A stretch of 64,000 nucleotides of DNA, from positions 243,019 to 307,018 of the forward strand of contig PASN01000009.1 in the NCBI GenBank assembly GCA_002711995.1, read 5' to 3'. This DNA comes from Halobacteriovoraceae bacterium (GTDB lineage Bacteria > Bdellovibrionota > Bacteriovoracia > Bacteriovoracales > Bacteriovoracaceae). The translations under genes were made by a program, and so were the position numbers. Each line of letters begins with the position of its first letter. Positions within the stretch are counted from its first letter, which is position 1. A model generated the notes under the pieces. That model worked only from the letters and a program-made list of their open reading frames with translations, ran no database searches and was not told the origin of the DNA. Positions 1-9,575 of this stretch are shown here, in pieces.

Positions 1-1626
1 AAAGGCGATATCATTAGCGACTCTGCATCAGGAGATGAGCCTAAAAATTGGTTCAACCTCTCCCCCGATGAGGACTCCATCCAAGGAGTCTCGACGGAAA
101 AACTTTATAAAAACTTTGGCCAGCCTTTTGAGGAAGTAATAGTCGCCGTCATAGACTCTGGTGTCGATGTCAATCATGAAGACCTTCAAGGAAAGGTTTG
201 GATCAATGAAGATGAAATCCCAAACAACAATATCGATGACGACAATAACGGCTACATTGACGATGTGTATGGTTGGAACTTTATTGGTGGAAAGAAAGGA
301 ATGGCCACCTTTAAAAGAGACAATTCTATTAATGGCATTAAGCTAATTAAAGGAGACCCGGCCTATCAAGTGAACTCTGACACCCTTGAGATGACCAGAG
401 AAGTAAAAAGACTAAGAGAACTTAAAGAAGACTTAGCAAAAGATGGTTACTACCTATTGCCTGAAGAGGTAAAAAAACTAAAAGAGCTTAGCGAGATCGT
501 AGAATCAAAAAGCAAAAGCGCTTCAAGATATTTCAAGACTCTTTCACAAGAAAAGAAAAGTTACGAGGAAGGGCTGGAAGTTTTAAAGGCCGCTGGACTT
601 AAGACCTACACAATGGAAGCAGTCTCAAACTTTGAGCCACAAAACAGTGAACAAGAACAGGCAAAGCAGAAAATGATGAGCATCTATGCTCAAGGCTACT
701 CTCATGATGAAATCTATGAGTACTACGACTACTTTAAGGCCCAGGCGCTGTTTCACTACAATCTTGAAAGCGACACGCGCTCCACAATTGTTGGAGACAA
801 TATTAAAGACAAATACGAAAGAGACTACGGAAACAATGATGTGATTGGCCCAGACTCAAGTCATGGCACTCACGTAGCGGGCATTATAGCTGCTGCCAGA
901 AACAACGGAATAGGAATGAACGGTGTTGCCAGCAACGTAAAGATCATGGCGATTAGGGCCGTGCCTAATGGGGATGAAAGAGACAAAGATGTTGCAAACT
1001 CAATATATTACGCTGTGGACAACGGTGCCAAAGTAATAAACATGAGCTTTGGAAAGTCCTACTCTCCATATAAAGATATTGTGGACGAGGCAGTTGAATA
1101 TGCGAGATCAAAAGGTGTTCTTTTAGTTCACGCAGCTGGCAACGACTCAAAGGACCTAGATGAAAATGACAACTTTCCTAATAAAATAGTTAACGGTGAG
1201 CCGGTTGAAAACTGGCTAGAAGTTGGAGCTTCGGCCTTTATGAACGGACCTTTGCTTCCGGCCTCATTTTCTAACTACGGCAAGACAACTGTGGACATCT
1301 TTGCGCCAGGAAAGAACATTTATGCCACATTTCCGGACAATGAGTATAAGACTATTTCAGGAACCAGCATGGCATCCCCTGTGGTTGCAGGTGTGGCCGC
1401 CTTGATTCTTGGCTATTTGCCTGAGCTTACAGCGGCAGAGCTTAAGGAGGCAATCATGTCCTCTTCAGATCGCCAAGCAAATCTAAAAGTTGTTTCGCCG
1501 GGATCGGAAATGGTATTTTTCTCTGAGTTAAGCGTTTCAGGTGGTGTGGCAAACGCATTTGAGGCCCTAAACACTTTAACTCGAGACACCCAAGTTCCAT
1601 ATAGAGTTAAACTGGCCGGAATTTAA
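1..1626 (+). CDS. Subtilisin-like serine peptidase (S8), 5'-truncated by window edge
   Basis: Frame 1 is open from the first base, so the gene starts upstream of the window. The subtilase triad is readable: Asp in VAVIDSGVD (about 150-175 nt), His in SHGTHVAG (about 860-890) and Ser in GTSMASPVVAG (about 1360-1395). Between Asp and His lies an insertion of more than 200 residues, rich in charged helical sequence, much longer than in secreted subtilisins. Family knowledge: S8 enzymes are usually exported broad-specificity endopeptidases; the signal peptide would be off-window. An internal ATG at 265 falls after the catalytic Asp and cannot be the true start. A strong hairpin terminator follows. 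Function class is secure; substrate is unknown. Confidence 0.93.
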   Translation, partial: KGDIISDSASGDEPKNWFNLSPDEDSIQGVSTEKLYKNFGQPFEEVIVAVIDSGVDVNHEDLQGKVWINEDEIPNNNIDDDNNGYIDDVYGWNFIGGKKGMATFKRDNSINGIKLIKGDPAYQVNSDTLEMTREVKRLRELKEDLAKDGYYLLPEEVKKLKELSEIVESKSKSASRYFKTLSQEKKSYEEGLEVLKAAGLKTYTMEAVSNFEPQNSEQEQAKQKMMSIYAQGYSHDEIYEYYDYFKAQALFHYNLESDTRSTIVGDNIKDKYERDYGNNDVIGPDSSHGTHVAGIIAAARNNGIGMNGVASNVKIMAIRAVPNGDERDKDVANSIYYAVDNGAKVINMSFGKSYSPYKDIVDEAVEYARSKGVLLVHAAGNDSKDLDENDNFPNKIVNGEPVENWLEVGASAFMNGPLLPASFSNYGKTTVDIFAPGKNIYATFPDNEYKTISGTSMASPVVAGVAALILGYLPELTAAELKEAIMSSSDRQANLKVVSPGSEMVFFSELSVSGGVANAFEALNTLTRDTQVPYRVKLAGI

Positions 1627-1655
1627 TTTCTTCACATAAGTTAAACATATCCAAA

Positions 1656-1687
1656 GCCTGGTTTCATACCAGGCCTTTTTCTATTTT
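1656..1687 (+). terminator. Rho-independent terminator after the subtilase
   Basis: Stem GCCTGG (1656-1661), 7-nt loop, CCAGGC (1669-1674), followed by a T-rich tract (CTTTTTCTATTTTT). It lies 30 nt after the stop codon and separates the protease from the maeB operon. Confidence 0.85.
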
Positions 1688-1814
1688 TAATCCCAGACTT
1701 TTTTGATTTTTTTGGCAATTCTTCCGATAAAAGGGAGAAATGACACCTCGCAATCTGTTACAATATCCGCAAATTTTAAATAGTTAGGATATAAAAACAA
1801 AAAAGGAATCCACA

Positions 1815-4079
1815 GTGGAAGACAAAAAGAAACAACAAGCGTTGGACTATCACGCTCAGGGAAGACCGGGAAAAATTGAAGTTATCTCTACAAAGCCATG
1901 TGTAACTTCAAGAGAACTATCATTGGCCTACTCTCCAGGAGTGGCCCAACCATGTTTAAAAATCGCCGAAAATCCTGAAGATGTTTACAAATACACCGCC
2001 AAAGGAAACTTGGTTGCCGTTATTTCAAACGGAAGCGCAGTTTTGGGACTTGGAAACATTGGACCTCTTGCTGGAAAACCAGTTATGGAGGGCAAAGGGG
2101 TTCTATTTAAGAAATTCGCCGATGTTGATGTGTTTGATATTGAACTTAACGCCAAAACAGTTGAAGAAATGGTGTCCACAGTAAAGACTCTTGAGCAAAC
2201 TTTTGGCGGAGTTAACCTGGAAGATATCAAAGCGCCAGAGTGTTTTGAAGTTGAAGAGCAGCTTCAAGAAATTATGGACATACCTGTATTTCATGATGAT
2301 CAGCACGGGACTGCAATCATCGCATCAGCAGGCTTCATTAACGCTTTAGAGCTTTCAAACAAAAAGATTGAAGATGTAAGAATCGTGTTCAGTGGCGCTG
2401 GCGCCGCCTCGATTGCAATTGGGAAGCTATTCCTAGAGCTTGGAGCAAAGCCTGAAAACATGCTTATGTGTGACTCCAAGGGAGTAATATACAAAGGCAG
2501 AAAAGAAGGCATGAATAAATACAAAGATCTTTTTGCTGTTGATACAGACAAAAGGACTTTGGAAGACGCTATGAAAGGTGCTGACGCCTTTATGGGTCTT
2601 TCCGCTAAAGGTGTTGTCTCTAAAAAAATGGTAAAAGAGATGGCCGACAGACCAATCATTTTTGCAATGGCAAACCCTGATCCAGAGATCACACCGGAAG
2701 AAGTTGCAGAAGTTAGAGACGACGCCATTATGGCTACAGGACGAAGCGACTACCCTAACCAAGTTAACAACGTATTAGGCTTCCCATTTATCTTTAGAGG
2801 AGCTCTTGATGTAAGAGCGAGAAAGATAAATGAAGAAATGAAAATCGCTGCAGTTAAAGCTCTAGCTGCCTTAACTAAGGAAGAAGTGCCTGATCAAGTT
2901 AAGATGTCCTACTCGGGAGAAGACTTTAGGTTTGGCCCAGATTACATTATTCCAAAGCCATTTGATAAAAGGGTTCTTACCCGTGTGGCCCCTGCCGTGG
3001 CAAGGGCAGCAATGAAATCGGGTGTTGCAAGAAAAGAAATCAATGACTTTCACGCATACGCCTTAGAGCTTGAAGCAAGAATGGGTCAGTCTGCTGAATT
3101 CATGGGAGAAGTCAGATCAAGACTTACTAAGGACTCCAAGAAAAGAATCGTTTTTGCTGAAGGCGCAAACACGAGAATCCTTCAGGCAGTTTCAATCCTC
3201 GCAGAAGAAGGAAAAATCGAACCTCTTCTACTTGGTGACAAAACAGTTATCCATCAAAAAATGGATAGCCTTGGACTTTCTCACCTTAAAGAACTTGAAA
3301 TCATTAAGCCTAGCCAATCTGACAAACTTGAGGACTACTACACCAGTTACCACAATCTGAGACAGAGACAGGGTGCCACTTTATCTCTATCAGAAGACCT
3401 TATGAAGCGTGGAAACTACTTCGGCTCCATGATGGTTATGAAAAAGCATGCTGACGGCATGATCACAGGTACGACTCAAAACTACCCTGATTGCTTTAAG
3501 CCAATCATGAGGGTTGCCGGAAAGGGCAATCGAAAAGTTGCTGGTGTCATGATTATGGTTCTAAGAAACAGAATTTTGTTCTTGGCCGACTGTACGGTTC
3601 AAAAAGATCCAAACAGCGAAGAGCTTGCAGACATTGCGCTTTCCACAACAAACCTTTACAGAACTTTCATGAGAAAAGAGCCAAAGGTTGCATTCCTTAG
3701 TTACTCTAACTTTGGTTCAAACCTAAACGACGACACAATGAAAGTTAAAAAAGCGGTTGAACTTACAAAACAGAGAGAGCCATCTCTAGTTGTTGACGGT
3801 GAGATGCAAGCGGACGTTGCTGTGAACGAAAAGATCTTGAAAAACCTATTCAACTTTTCAAGCCTTGACGGTGAAGCCGATGTTCTAATCTTCCCAGACC
3901 TTCAGTCTGCAAATATTAGTTACAAGCTTCTTTCACAGCTTGCAGAGTGTACTCCAATTGGGCCAATACTTGCTCCAATGACTCATCCAATTAATATTGT
4001 TCAAAGAACCTCAACAGTTGAGGAAATTGTTAACATGACTCACCTAACAGCACTAATAACTGACAGGGAGGGAAAATAA
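1815..4079 (+). CDS. maeB: NADP-dependent malic enzyme with C-terminal phosphotransacetylase-like domain
   Basis: 754 residues, the length of the two-domain MaeB family. Malic enzyme oxidatively decarboxylates malate to pyruvate with reduction of NADP; the C-terminal PTA-like half (about residues 430-754) is known in this family as a regulatory, acetyl-CoA-sensing domain rather than an active phosphotransacetylase. Visible motifs: SPGVAQPC near residue 40, FHDDQHGTA near residue 160, and the Rossmann stretch [11 protein letters not shown] near residue 195. The start is GTG at 1815 with AAGGA 8-12 nt upstream. ridA follows after 2 nt, so the two are surely co-transcribed. Confidence 0.95.
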   Translation: MEDKKKQQALDYHAQGRPGKIEVISTKPCVTSRELSLAYSPGVAQPCLKIAENPEDVYKYTAKGNLVAVISNGSAVLGLGNIGPLAGKPVMEGKGVLFKKFADVDVFDIELNAKTVEEMVSTVKTLEQTFGGVNLEDIKAPECFEVEEQLQEIMDIPVFHDDQHGTAIIASAGFINALELSNKKIEDVRIVFSGAGAASIAIGKLFLELGAKPENMLMCDSKGVIYKGRKEGMNKYKDLFAVDTDKRTLEDAMKGADAFMGLSAKGVVSKKMVKEMADRPIIFAMANPDPEITPEEVAEVRDDAIMATGRSDYPNQVNNVLGFPFIFRGALDVRARKINEEMKIAAVKALAALTKEEVPDQVKMSYSGEDFRFGPDYIIPKPFDKRVLTRVAPAVARAAMKSGVARKEINDFHAYALELEARMGQSAEFMGEVRSRLTKDSKKRIVFAEGANTRILQAVSILAEEGKIEPLLLGDKTVIHQKMDSLGLSHLKELEIIKPSQSDKLEDYYTSYHNLRQRQGATLSLSEDLMKRGNYFGSMMVMKKHADGMITGTTQNYPDCFKPIMRVAGKGNRKVAGVMIMVLRNRILFLADCTVQKDPNSEELADIALSTTNLYRTFMRKEPKVAFLSYSNFGSNLNDDTMKVKKAVELTKQREPSLVVDGEMQADVAVNEKILKNLFNFSSLDGEADVLIFPDLQSANISYKLLSQLAECTPIGPILAPMTHPINIVQRTSTVEEIVNMTHLTALITDREGK

Positions 4080-4081
4080 CA

Positions 4082-4468
4082 ATGGGATTTAAAAAGAATA
4101 TTATTAGCACAGACCTAGCTCCAGCAGCAGTTGGTACTTACTCTCAAGGTGTGGAGTACAATGGAACTTATCTTTTCTCTGGTCAAATTGGACTGCACCC
4201 AAAGACAGGTGAAATGCCATCTGACTTTGAAGGACAAGTTAAACAAATTATGAGCAATATAGATGGATTGTTGGAAGCTTGCTCAATCACGAGAGAGCAC
4301 ATCATCAAGACGTCTATCTTTGTTACAGATCTTGGAAACTTCTCAAAGGTCAATGAGGCCTATGTGGAGTATTTTAGCGAGCCTTATCCGGCCAGAAGCT
4401 GTATTGAAGTGCCAGCACTTCCAAAAGGTGCTCTGGTTGAGATAGAGGTTATCGCAGCTAAAGGATAA
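4082..4468 (+). CDS. ridA: RidA family enamine/imine deaminase
   Basis: 128 residues, standard for RidA (YjgF/YER057c/UK114). RidA hydrolyses reactive 2-aminoacrylate-type enamines released by PLP enzymes. Family features include AAVGTYSQGVEYNG near the N-terminus, FSGQIGL, and the C-terminal PARSCIEVPALPKGALVEIE stretch that holds the conserved substrate-contacting Arg and Glu. It starts 2 nt after maeB and is followed after 9 nt by a DUF218 gene, forming a three-gene operon. Confidence 0.95.
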   Translation: MGFKKNIISTDLAPAAVGTYSQGVEYNGTYLFSGQIGLHPKTGEMPSDFEGQVKQIMSNIDGLLEACSITREHIIKTSIFVTDLGNFSKVNEAYVEYFSEPYPARSCIEVPALPKGALVEIEVIAAKG

Positions 4469-4477
4469 AGAACAACG

Positions 4478-5149
4478 ATGTTTGCCAAGAAGTACGTTTT
4501 CGAAACTAGATACACTCGCTCAAAGCGGCTCGTGCGAAACGTTTTCTTGGCAATCATAGCAACAGGGCTGGCCAGCACACTTTTAACAATCTATCTTCCC
4601 ATTTACGCTCAAAAGCAGAAAGAGGCGAGCTCCAAGGCCTTCTTTCAAAAGGCTCCGGATGTTATCGCTGTATTTACTGGCGATGGTGGAAGAATAGAGC
4701 ATGCTTTAAAGCTAGCAGAGAAACACCCCAGTGCTAAAGTCTTTATCACAGGCGTATATGTTAAAAACAATCTCAAGACACTTCTAGAAAGTCAGGGAAC
4801 AAACCTATCGGTGGAAGAATACCTTGAACAAGAAAGCCATCATATCGAAATAGACTATCTTGCCAGAAACACAGTTGAGAACGGCCTGGCAACTCTTCAC
4901 TACGCTCAAAGACTTCCGGCCGTAAAAGATATTCTGGTAATTTCGAGTGATTACCACATATTTAGAGTGAATCTGATTATGGATACTTTAAGATCAAGTG
5001 GACAAAACTATTCTTTCCATTATGACGCCATTGAAAGTGACTACACTCAATGGCGCAATATTAAGATTTTAATGAAGGAAGTCTATAAGCTTTTAAAGAC
5101 TTCAACCTTCCTTCTATTTTGGGACAAAGAATCCCCTATTCCTCACTAG
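4478..5149 (+). CDS. DUF218 (YdcF/SanA-type) inner-membrane protein
   Basis: 223 residues. A basic N-terminus is followed by one membrane segment (about 24-44), then a soluble domain starting PDVIAVFTGDGGR and continuing KVFITGV and ILVISSDYH, the pattern of the DUF218 fold. E. coli relatives YdcF and SanA are linked to nucleotide binding and envelope integrity, but no enzymatic reaction is agreed. It is the last gene of the maeB operon. Its 3' end overlaps the convergent lipoprotein gene by 14 nt, with no room for a terminator. Confidence 0.8.
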   Translation: MFAKKYVFETRYTRSKRLVRNVFLAIIATGLASTLLTIYLPIYAQKQKEASSKAFFQKAPDVIAVFTGDGGRIEHALKLAEKHPSAKVFITGVYVKNNLKTLLESQGTNLSVEEYLEQESHHIEIDYLARNTVENGLATLHYAQRLPAVKDILVISSDYHIFRVNLIMDTLRSSGQNYSFHYDAIESDYTQWRNIKILMKEVYKLLKTSTFLLFWDKESPIPH

Positions 5150-5921
5150 AGTCAAAGTCCTCAATATTAAATATTCTAGACTCTAAGCTATTGCTGCTGA
5201 AAGCGTTCGTATCCACAGTGACATTCACTCTTTTGAAATCCCAAGTAGACCTGGAACAAACCACATTTGAGTCACACTGATCTTTGGTGATTGTCTTAAC
5301 AGAGTAGGTGTTGTTCTTAGGAGAGGAAGCTGCGTTATTTAAAGTTTTATACTGAGTGGATATTTTTCTATTCCATTCCATAAAAACAAGAGGCTGTGAC
5401 AATCTAGTAGTGTAAGACTCCACAATTTTTTCGTATGCGTCCTGATTGCCTTTTATTCGTGAGTCTGTGAAAGAGAAGACTGTTTTATTATTCAAAGCAT
5501 TTGAACTATGGCCGTATCTCAATTCTTTATTTGGCGTACATACACCGTTGGCTATTGCAGAAATAAGATCATTATTGTTTTGAGAAGTGTATATAATTGT
5601 TCTCGAATCTTCCTCTTCAGAATAATAATGAATAGCAAGGCTGTCCTTGCTCACTTCATTAATTAAAATGAAGTCGCTGTACTTTGCGCCATTGTCTTTG
5701 GCAATATCCACCTGAAAGTAAGAACCATTTTTAAATGCCTTGCTGAAGTCGTTTTGCTTTTGCATTTCCTGAAAGATTCTTGATTCGTTGATACACTTGT
5801 CTGCGCCCATTTGCTGCACAAGACGATAGTCCTTGTGCTTTTTGTCGTAAAGATACTCTTCAGTCTGCTTTCCGCAGGAGCTGAGTAAAACCGTAACAAA
5901 AGTCAGTGTGAAAAGTCTCAT
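5136..5921 (-). CDS. Predicted lipoprotein, unrecognised
   Basis: 261 residues from the ATG at 5921, chosen because AAGGAG lies 8 nt upstream and the protein then begins with a clean lipoprotein signal (MRLFTLTFVTVLLSSCGK; lipobox LSSC). An in-frame ATG further upstream (5987) would bury this signal and overlap the neighbouring gene. The mature protein is polar, with many Asn, Ser and Asp and several Cys, and I recognise no domain. It lies 10 nt downstream of the outer-membrane protein gene at 5932-6702 and probably shares its transcript. Confidence 0.75.
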   Translation of the reverse strand: MRLFTLTFVTVLLSSCGKQTEEYLYDKKHKDYRLVQQMGADKCINESRIFQEMQKQNDFSKAFKNGSYFQVDIAKDNGAKYSDFILINEVSKDSLAIHYYSEEEDSRTIIYTSQNNNDLISAIANGVCTPNKELRYGHSSNALNNKTVFSFTDSRIKGNQDAYEKIVESYTTRLSQPLVFMEWNRKISTQYKTLNNAASSPKNNTYSVKTITKDQCDSNVVCSRSTWDFKRVNVTVDTNAFSSNSLESRIFNIEDFDSSEE

Positions 5922-5931
5922 ATATTGCTCC

Positions 5932-6702
5932 TTAAAAGAAAAATCCCATGCCAATAGTTCCAGAGTAAATGTCAGTCGCTTCATCAAATTCGTCTTGAAC
6001 GGAGTCTAATGAGCTGCCATTTACTTCTCCGGCCACTTCACGCTCATTGTAGCTAGCGCTCATTTTTGTGGCCTTTATAAAAGATATAATCCCAGTTCTG
6101 GAAATGAAGTTTACCCCCACACTTGTCTTCACAAAGTCAAAGTCTTCTTCCATTTCCGCCAAGTAACTTTCGGCGTCGCTATTGTCGGGTTGGACCCCGT
6201 CAAAGGTGTATTCTTTTTCAATCTCGGTTTTACCCTGTCCCATGCCAAACTCTAAAAATGGCTGAATGTTAAAATACTTCGTTTCAAAAAGGTAGTTTAG
6301 TGAAGCAGAGGCCTGAGCTCCATAGATTAGGTGATCCGTCCTGACATTTGCAAGATCAACATCCACGTCTTCAGAAGCTTTTCCATTGTTGTTTTCATTT
6401 CCCTTGTTATAAAAGGCTCCAATTCGGATGGAGGTTGATAGAGCGCCTATAAGAGAAAACTCTCTTCCAACTCCCAAGTCAGCTCCATAAACACCAACCT
6501 TTTCCTCTTCAGGCACTGTAGTGTGGGCACCTTTAAACTCAGGCAGAGATGTCGGATAGTCGATATAACCAACGCCAAGGTTGAAAAGCCACTTTTTATT
6601 CTTCAAGTCTTCAGGCCTGAAGCTCTCATCTCGGTATTCAAGGAAGCTAGCACTTGCACTTAGGCTAAATAGAATTGTTAGAAAGAAAAGGCCAAGTTTC
6701 AT
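5932..6702 (-). CDS. Predicted outer-membrane beta-barrel protein
   Basis: 256 residues. A Sec signal peptide (MKLGLFFLTILFSLSASA) is followed by alternating hydrophobic/polar strands, an aromatic-rich pattern (LFNLGVGYIDYP, NYLFETKYFNIQPFLEFG) and a C-terminal strand ending GTIGMGFFF, the terminal-Phe signature used by the BAM complex. No specific family recognised. SD GGGGAA precedes the start. It is the first gene of a likely two-gene unit with the lipoprotein at 5136-5921. Confidence 0.75.
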   Translation of the reverse strand: MKLGLFFLTILFSLSASASFLEYRDESFRPEDLKNKKWLFNLGVGYIDYPTSLPEFKGAHTTVPEEEKVGVYGADLGVGREFSLIGALSTSIRIGAFYNKGNENNNGKASEDVDVDLANVRTDHLIYGAQASASLNYLFETKYFNIQPFLEFGMGQGKTEIEKEYTFDGVQPDNSDAESYLAEMEEDFDFVKTSVGVNFISRTGIISFIKATKMSASYNEREVAGEVNGSSLDSVQDEFDEATDIYSGTIGMGFFF

Positions 6703-6807
6703 AAATTCCCCACAAAGTTGTCGACTGTCGAATCTTTTGACAATTATTTCATCAAAAGTTCAACTTTTTAACTGTTTTTGTAGGTTTTATTGCATGGATT
6801 GCGCCAA

Positions 6808-9003
6808 TTAGGCACGAGTTACAGAGATAACCTCTTCCATTGCCTCAATGATGCTCACAACCTTTAAGAATTCTGAATAATCCCCAACCTCAATCTCGAA
6901 AACAAAGCTCCCTTTTAGATCCGGAAGCGATTTTGCCACAGCACTCTTAATGTTCACGCCAAGACTGTTGATATTGTTGGATATTCTGGAAAGGATTCCC
7001 GGCCTGTCATGAGTAATAACTCTAAGACTTACCGGGTGCTTGAAAGTGTAAGTTTGGTTCCACTCAACATGTATTTTTCTAGAGTCTTCAAACTCCTGAA
7101 TTCTAGTACAACTCTTTGTGTGAATGGTTATACCTCTGCCTCTGGTAATAAAGCCAACGATTGGATCTCCTGGGATAGGATTACAGCACTTGCCCATCCT
7201 AACCATGATATCGTCCAGTCCATCCACAATGACAGCGTTGTCTTTATGAGAGGTCTTTTTAGCAGTATTCGAGATTTTATTATAAAGACTCTCCACCGTT
7301 TTCTTCTTCTCAGGCTCAGCGCCTTCTTCTTTGTAGTCAATGCTTGGAATCAGCTCGAGAATGTTCTTTAGGTGAAGTCTGCCGGAGCCCAATGACTGGT
7401 AAAGCTCTTCAGCATTCTTTAAATGAAATTGATCGTAAGTTTTACTTAGCTCGTTCTTTTTATCAAGTGCTTTAACACTTGTTCCAAAGTCCTTTAAGGC
7501 CTTATCAAACATCTCTTGGCCAAGCTCTTTATTTCTTTCTCTCTCCACCTTTAAAAGGTGTTGCTTAATCTTGGTTCTCGCTCTTGATGTTTTAACAATC
7601 TTTAGCCAGTCTTTCCCTGGTGTTTGCGTCTTGCTTGTTAAAACTTCAACAGTGTCACCTGACTTTAGGCGGTACTTTAGTGGTACCATCTTGCCGTTAA
7701 CCTTAGCTCCCACACATTTGTTTCCGACATCAGTGTGAACTGCGTAAGCGAAGTCCAGTGGACTTGCTCCATGTCGAAGCTCTTTAACATCACCAGTTGG
7801 AGTGAATACAAAGATTCCGCCGATATCAAGGTCGTTTTTAACAACGTCCATAAATTCGCTTGAAGTAGGAATGTCACGGTTGTACTCCATGAGCTCTTCA
7901 ACCCACTTAAGCTTATTGAGGTTTTTAGCGCCCTCTCCTGTTTTATATTTCCAGTGTGCGGCAACACCAGTCTCTGCAACTTCATGCATTTCATGAGTTC
8001 TAATCTGAATCTCAATTCTTTCGGCCTTAGGCCCTATCACTGTAGTGTGAAGAGATTGGTAGTTGTTCACTTTTGGAATGGCAATATAGTCCTTGAATCT
8101 TCCAGGTACCGGCGTGAATGATGAGTGAATAATACCCAGACACTTATAACATTCGGTTATATTTCCAACCATTATCCTAAACGCCAAAAGATCTTGGATT
8201 TGTTCGAAATCCACATCTCTATTTTGCATTTTTTTATAAATTGAATAGAAGTGTTTTGGGCGTCCGTAGATTTCTGCCTTAACCCCATACTCCGAAAGTT
8301 TGTCGTGAACCAAAGAGACAGTCTCGCGAATATAAGATTCCCTTTCAGACTTTTTCATCGCCACTTTTTCAGCAAGACGGTAGTACATATCAGGATGCAA
8401 GAACCTTAAACACAAGTCTTCCAACTCACTCTTCACAGAGTTAATACCCAAGCGACTTGCAAGCGGCACGTAGATATCCAGTGTCTCCTGTGCTTTCTTT
8501 ACTTGTTTCTCTTTCGAGACATATTGAAGGGTAAGCATGTTGTGCATGCGATCAGCAAGTTTAACGATGATTACTCTTATATCTTTGGCCATAGCGACAA
8601 CCATCTTTCGAAAGTTTTCGGCCTGTGACTCTTCTTTAGTTTTGAATTTAATTTTTGAGATTTTGGTACAACCAATAACAATATTGCCAATCCCTTCACC
8701 AAACTCTTCGATGATCTCTTCCTCAGAAACGTCACAATCTTCAACTACATCGTGAAGAAGCCCGCCACACAGAGAGTCCAGATCCATTTTAAGCTTGATT
8801 AAGGTTGCGGCCACATTCAATGGGTGAATGATGTAAGGCTCGCCAGAGCTTCTTTTTTGAGGGCGGTGGTGTCTTTCAGCGAATTCAAACGCTTTTTTTA
8901 GAGGAGTTAGATCTGTATCTTCTGGAAGATTCGCTTTTGCCCTTCTGAGAAGCTCGTCAATAGTGAGGTCTCCCTCATGTGAAAAATCCAGTCTGTGATA
9001 CAT
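6808..9003 (-). CDS. spoT: Bifunctional (p)ppGpp synthetase/hydrolase (Rel/SpoT)
   Basis: 731 residues with the full long-RSH layout. The N-terminal HD hydrolase domain has YIIHPLNVA and HDVVED; the synthetase domain has GRPKHFYSIYKKM and the RFKD motif typical of bifunctional enzymes rather than the ExDD of RelA; then TGS (VFTPTGDVKELRHG), a Cys-rich region (GKCCNPIPGD) and a C-terminal ACT domain (HDRPGILS). It makes and degrades the stringent alarmone. The ATG directly follows the gmk stop (TAAATG), with GAGG 8 nt upstream inside gmk, so translation is likely coupled. The common rpoZ gene between gmk and spoT is absent here. Confidence 0.96.
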   Translation of the reverse strand: MYHRLDFSHEGDLTIDELLRRAKANLPEDTDLTPLKKAFEFAERHHRPQKRSSGEPYIIHPLNVAATLIKLKMDLDSLCGGLLHDVVEDCDVSEEEIIEEFGEGIGNIVIGCTKISKIKFKTKEESQAENFRKMVVAMAKDIRVIIVKLADRMHNMLTLQYVSKEKQVKKAQETLDIYVPLASRLGINSVKSELEDLCLRFLHPDMYYRLAEKVAMKKSERESYIRETVSLVHDKLSEYGVKAEIYGRPKHFYSIYKKMQNRDVDFEQIQDLLAFRIMVGNITECYKCLGIIHSSFTPVPGRFKDYIAIPKVNNYQSLHTTVIGPKAERIEIQIRTHEMHEVAETGVAAHWKYKTGEGAKNLNKLKWVEELMEYNRDIPTSSEFMDVVKNDLDIGGIFVFTPTGDVKELRHGASPLDFAYAVHTDVGNKCVGAKVNGKMVPLKYRLKSGDTVEVLTSKTQTPGKDWLKIVKTSRARTKIKQHLLKVERERNKELGQEMFDKALKDFGTSVKALDKKNELSKTYDQFHLKNAEELYQSLGSGRLHLKNILELIPSIDYKEEGAEPEKKKTVESLYNKISNTAKKTSHKDNAVIVDGLDDIMVRMGKCCNPIPGDPIVGFITRGRGITIHTKSCTRIQEFEDSRKIHVEWNQTYTFKHPVSLRVITHDRPGILSRISNNINSLGVNIKSAVAKSLPDLKGSFVFEIEVGDYSEFLKVVSIIEAMEEVISVTRA

Positions 9004-9570
9004 TTATTTCCTCAAAATTTCGCCTACGACCTTTTTCAAAGCCCCAACCGCCTTCTCTATGTCATCGTTTGTAACTAAATAATCAAAATCGTCTTTTCGA
9101 GACAATTCGCTTTTAGCATTAGAAAGTCTTTCTTGTATTACTTCTTCGGAATCAGTTCCCCTAAGCTTAAGCCTTCTGCAAAGTTCTTCATAACTTGGGG
9201 GTTCGATAAAGATAACATTGGCCTCGTCGCCGTAGATCTTCTTCATCTGATCGCAGCCTTGAACATCCAGGTCAAACAATAAGTTCTTCCCCTCTTCAAG
9301 GCCTTGGTCTACAAACTTCTTCAAAGTTCCATAGTAATTTGAATGAACCTTGGCCCACTCAATGAACTCATTATTGTCCTTTCTCTCAAGAAATTCTTCC
9401 TCACCAAGGAAGTGGTAATCAACTCCATTAACCTCGCCCCTTCTTATCGGGCGTGTTGTGCATGAAACGGACCACTCGAGTTCTTTAACTTCATGCATGA
9501 GCTTGGATATTAATGTGCTTTTGCCGGTGCCGCTTGGAGCGACAATGACAATCAACTTTCCTCTTTGCAA
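9004..9570 (-). CDS. gmk: Guanylate kinase
   Basis: 188 residues. P-loop IVAPSGTGKSTL at the N-terminus, then the GMP-binding TTRPIRRGEVNGVDYHF segment and the lid region RLKLRGTDS. It phosphorylates GMP to GDP with ATP. The start is TTG (9570), supported by GGAG about 10 nt upstream, which lies in the last codons of yicC, and by exact alignment with the family N-terminus. It is co-transcribed between yicC and spoT. Confidence 0.95.
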   Translation of the reverse strand: MQRGKLIVIVAPSGTGKSTLISKLMHEVKELEWSVSCTTRPIRRGEVNGVDYHFLGEEEFLERKDNNEFIEWAKVHSNYYGTLKKFVDQGLEEGKNLLFDLDVQGCDQMKKIYGDEANVIFIEPPSYEELCRRLKLRGTDSEEVIQERLSNAKSELSRKDDFDYLVTNDDIEKAVGALKKVVGEILRK

Positions 9571-9575
9571 AACTT

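Noticed and set aside
2300-2762. Long antisense ORFs within maeB
   Set aside because: They lack ribosome sites and mirror a strongly conserved coding frame on the other strand.
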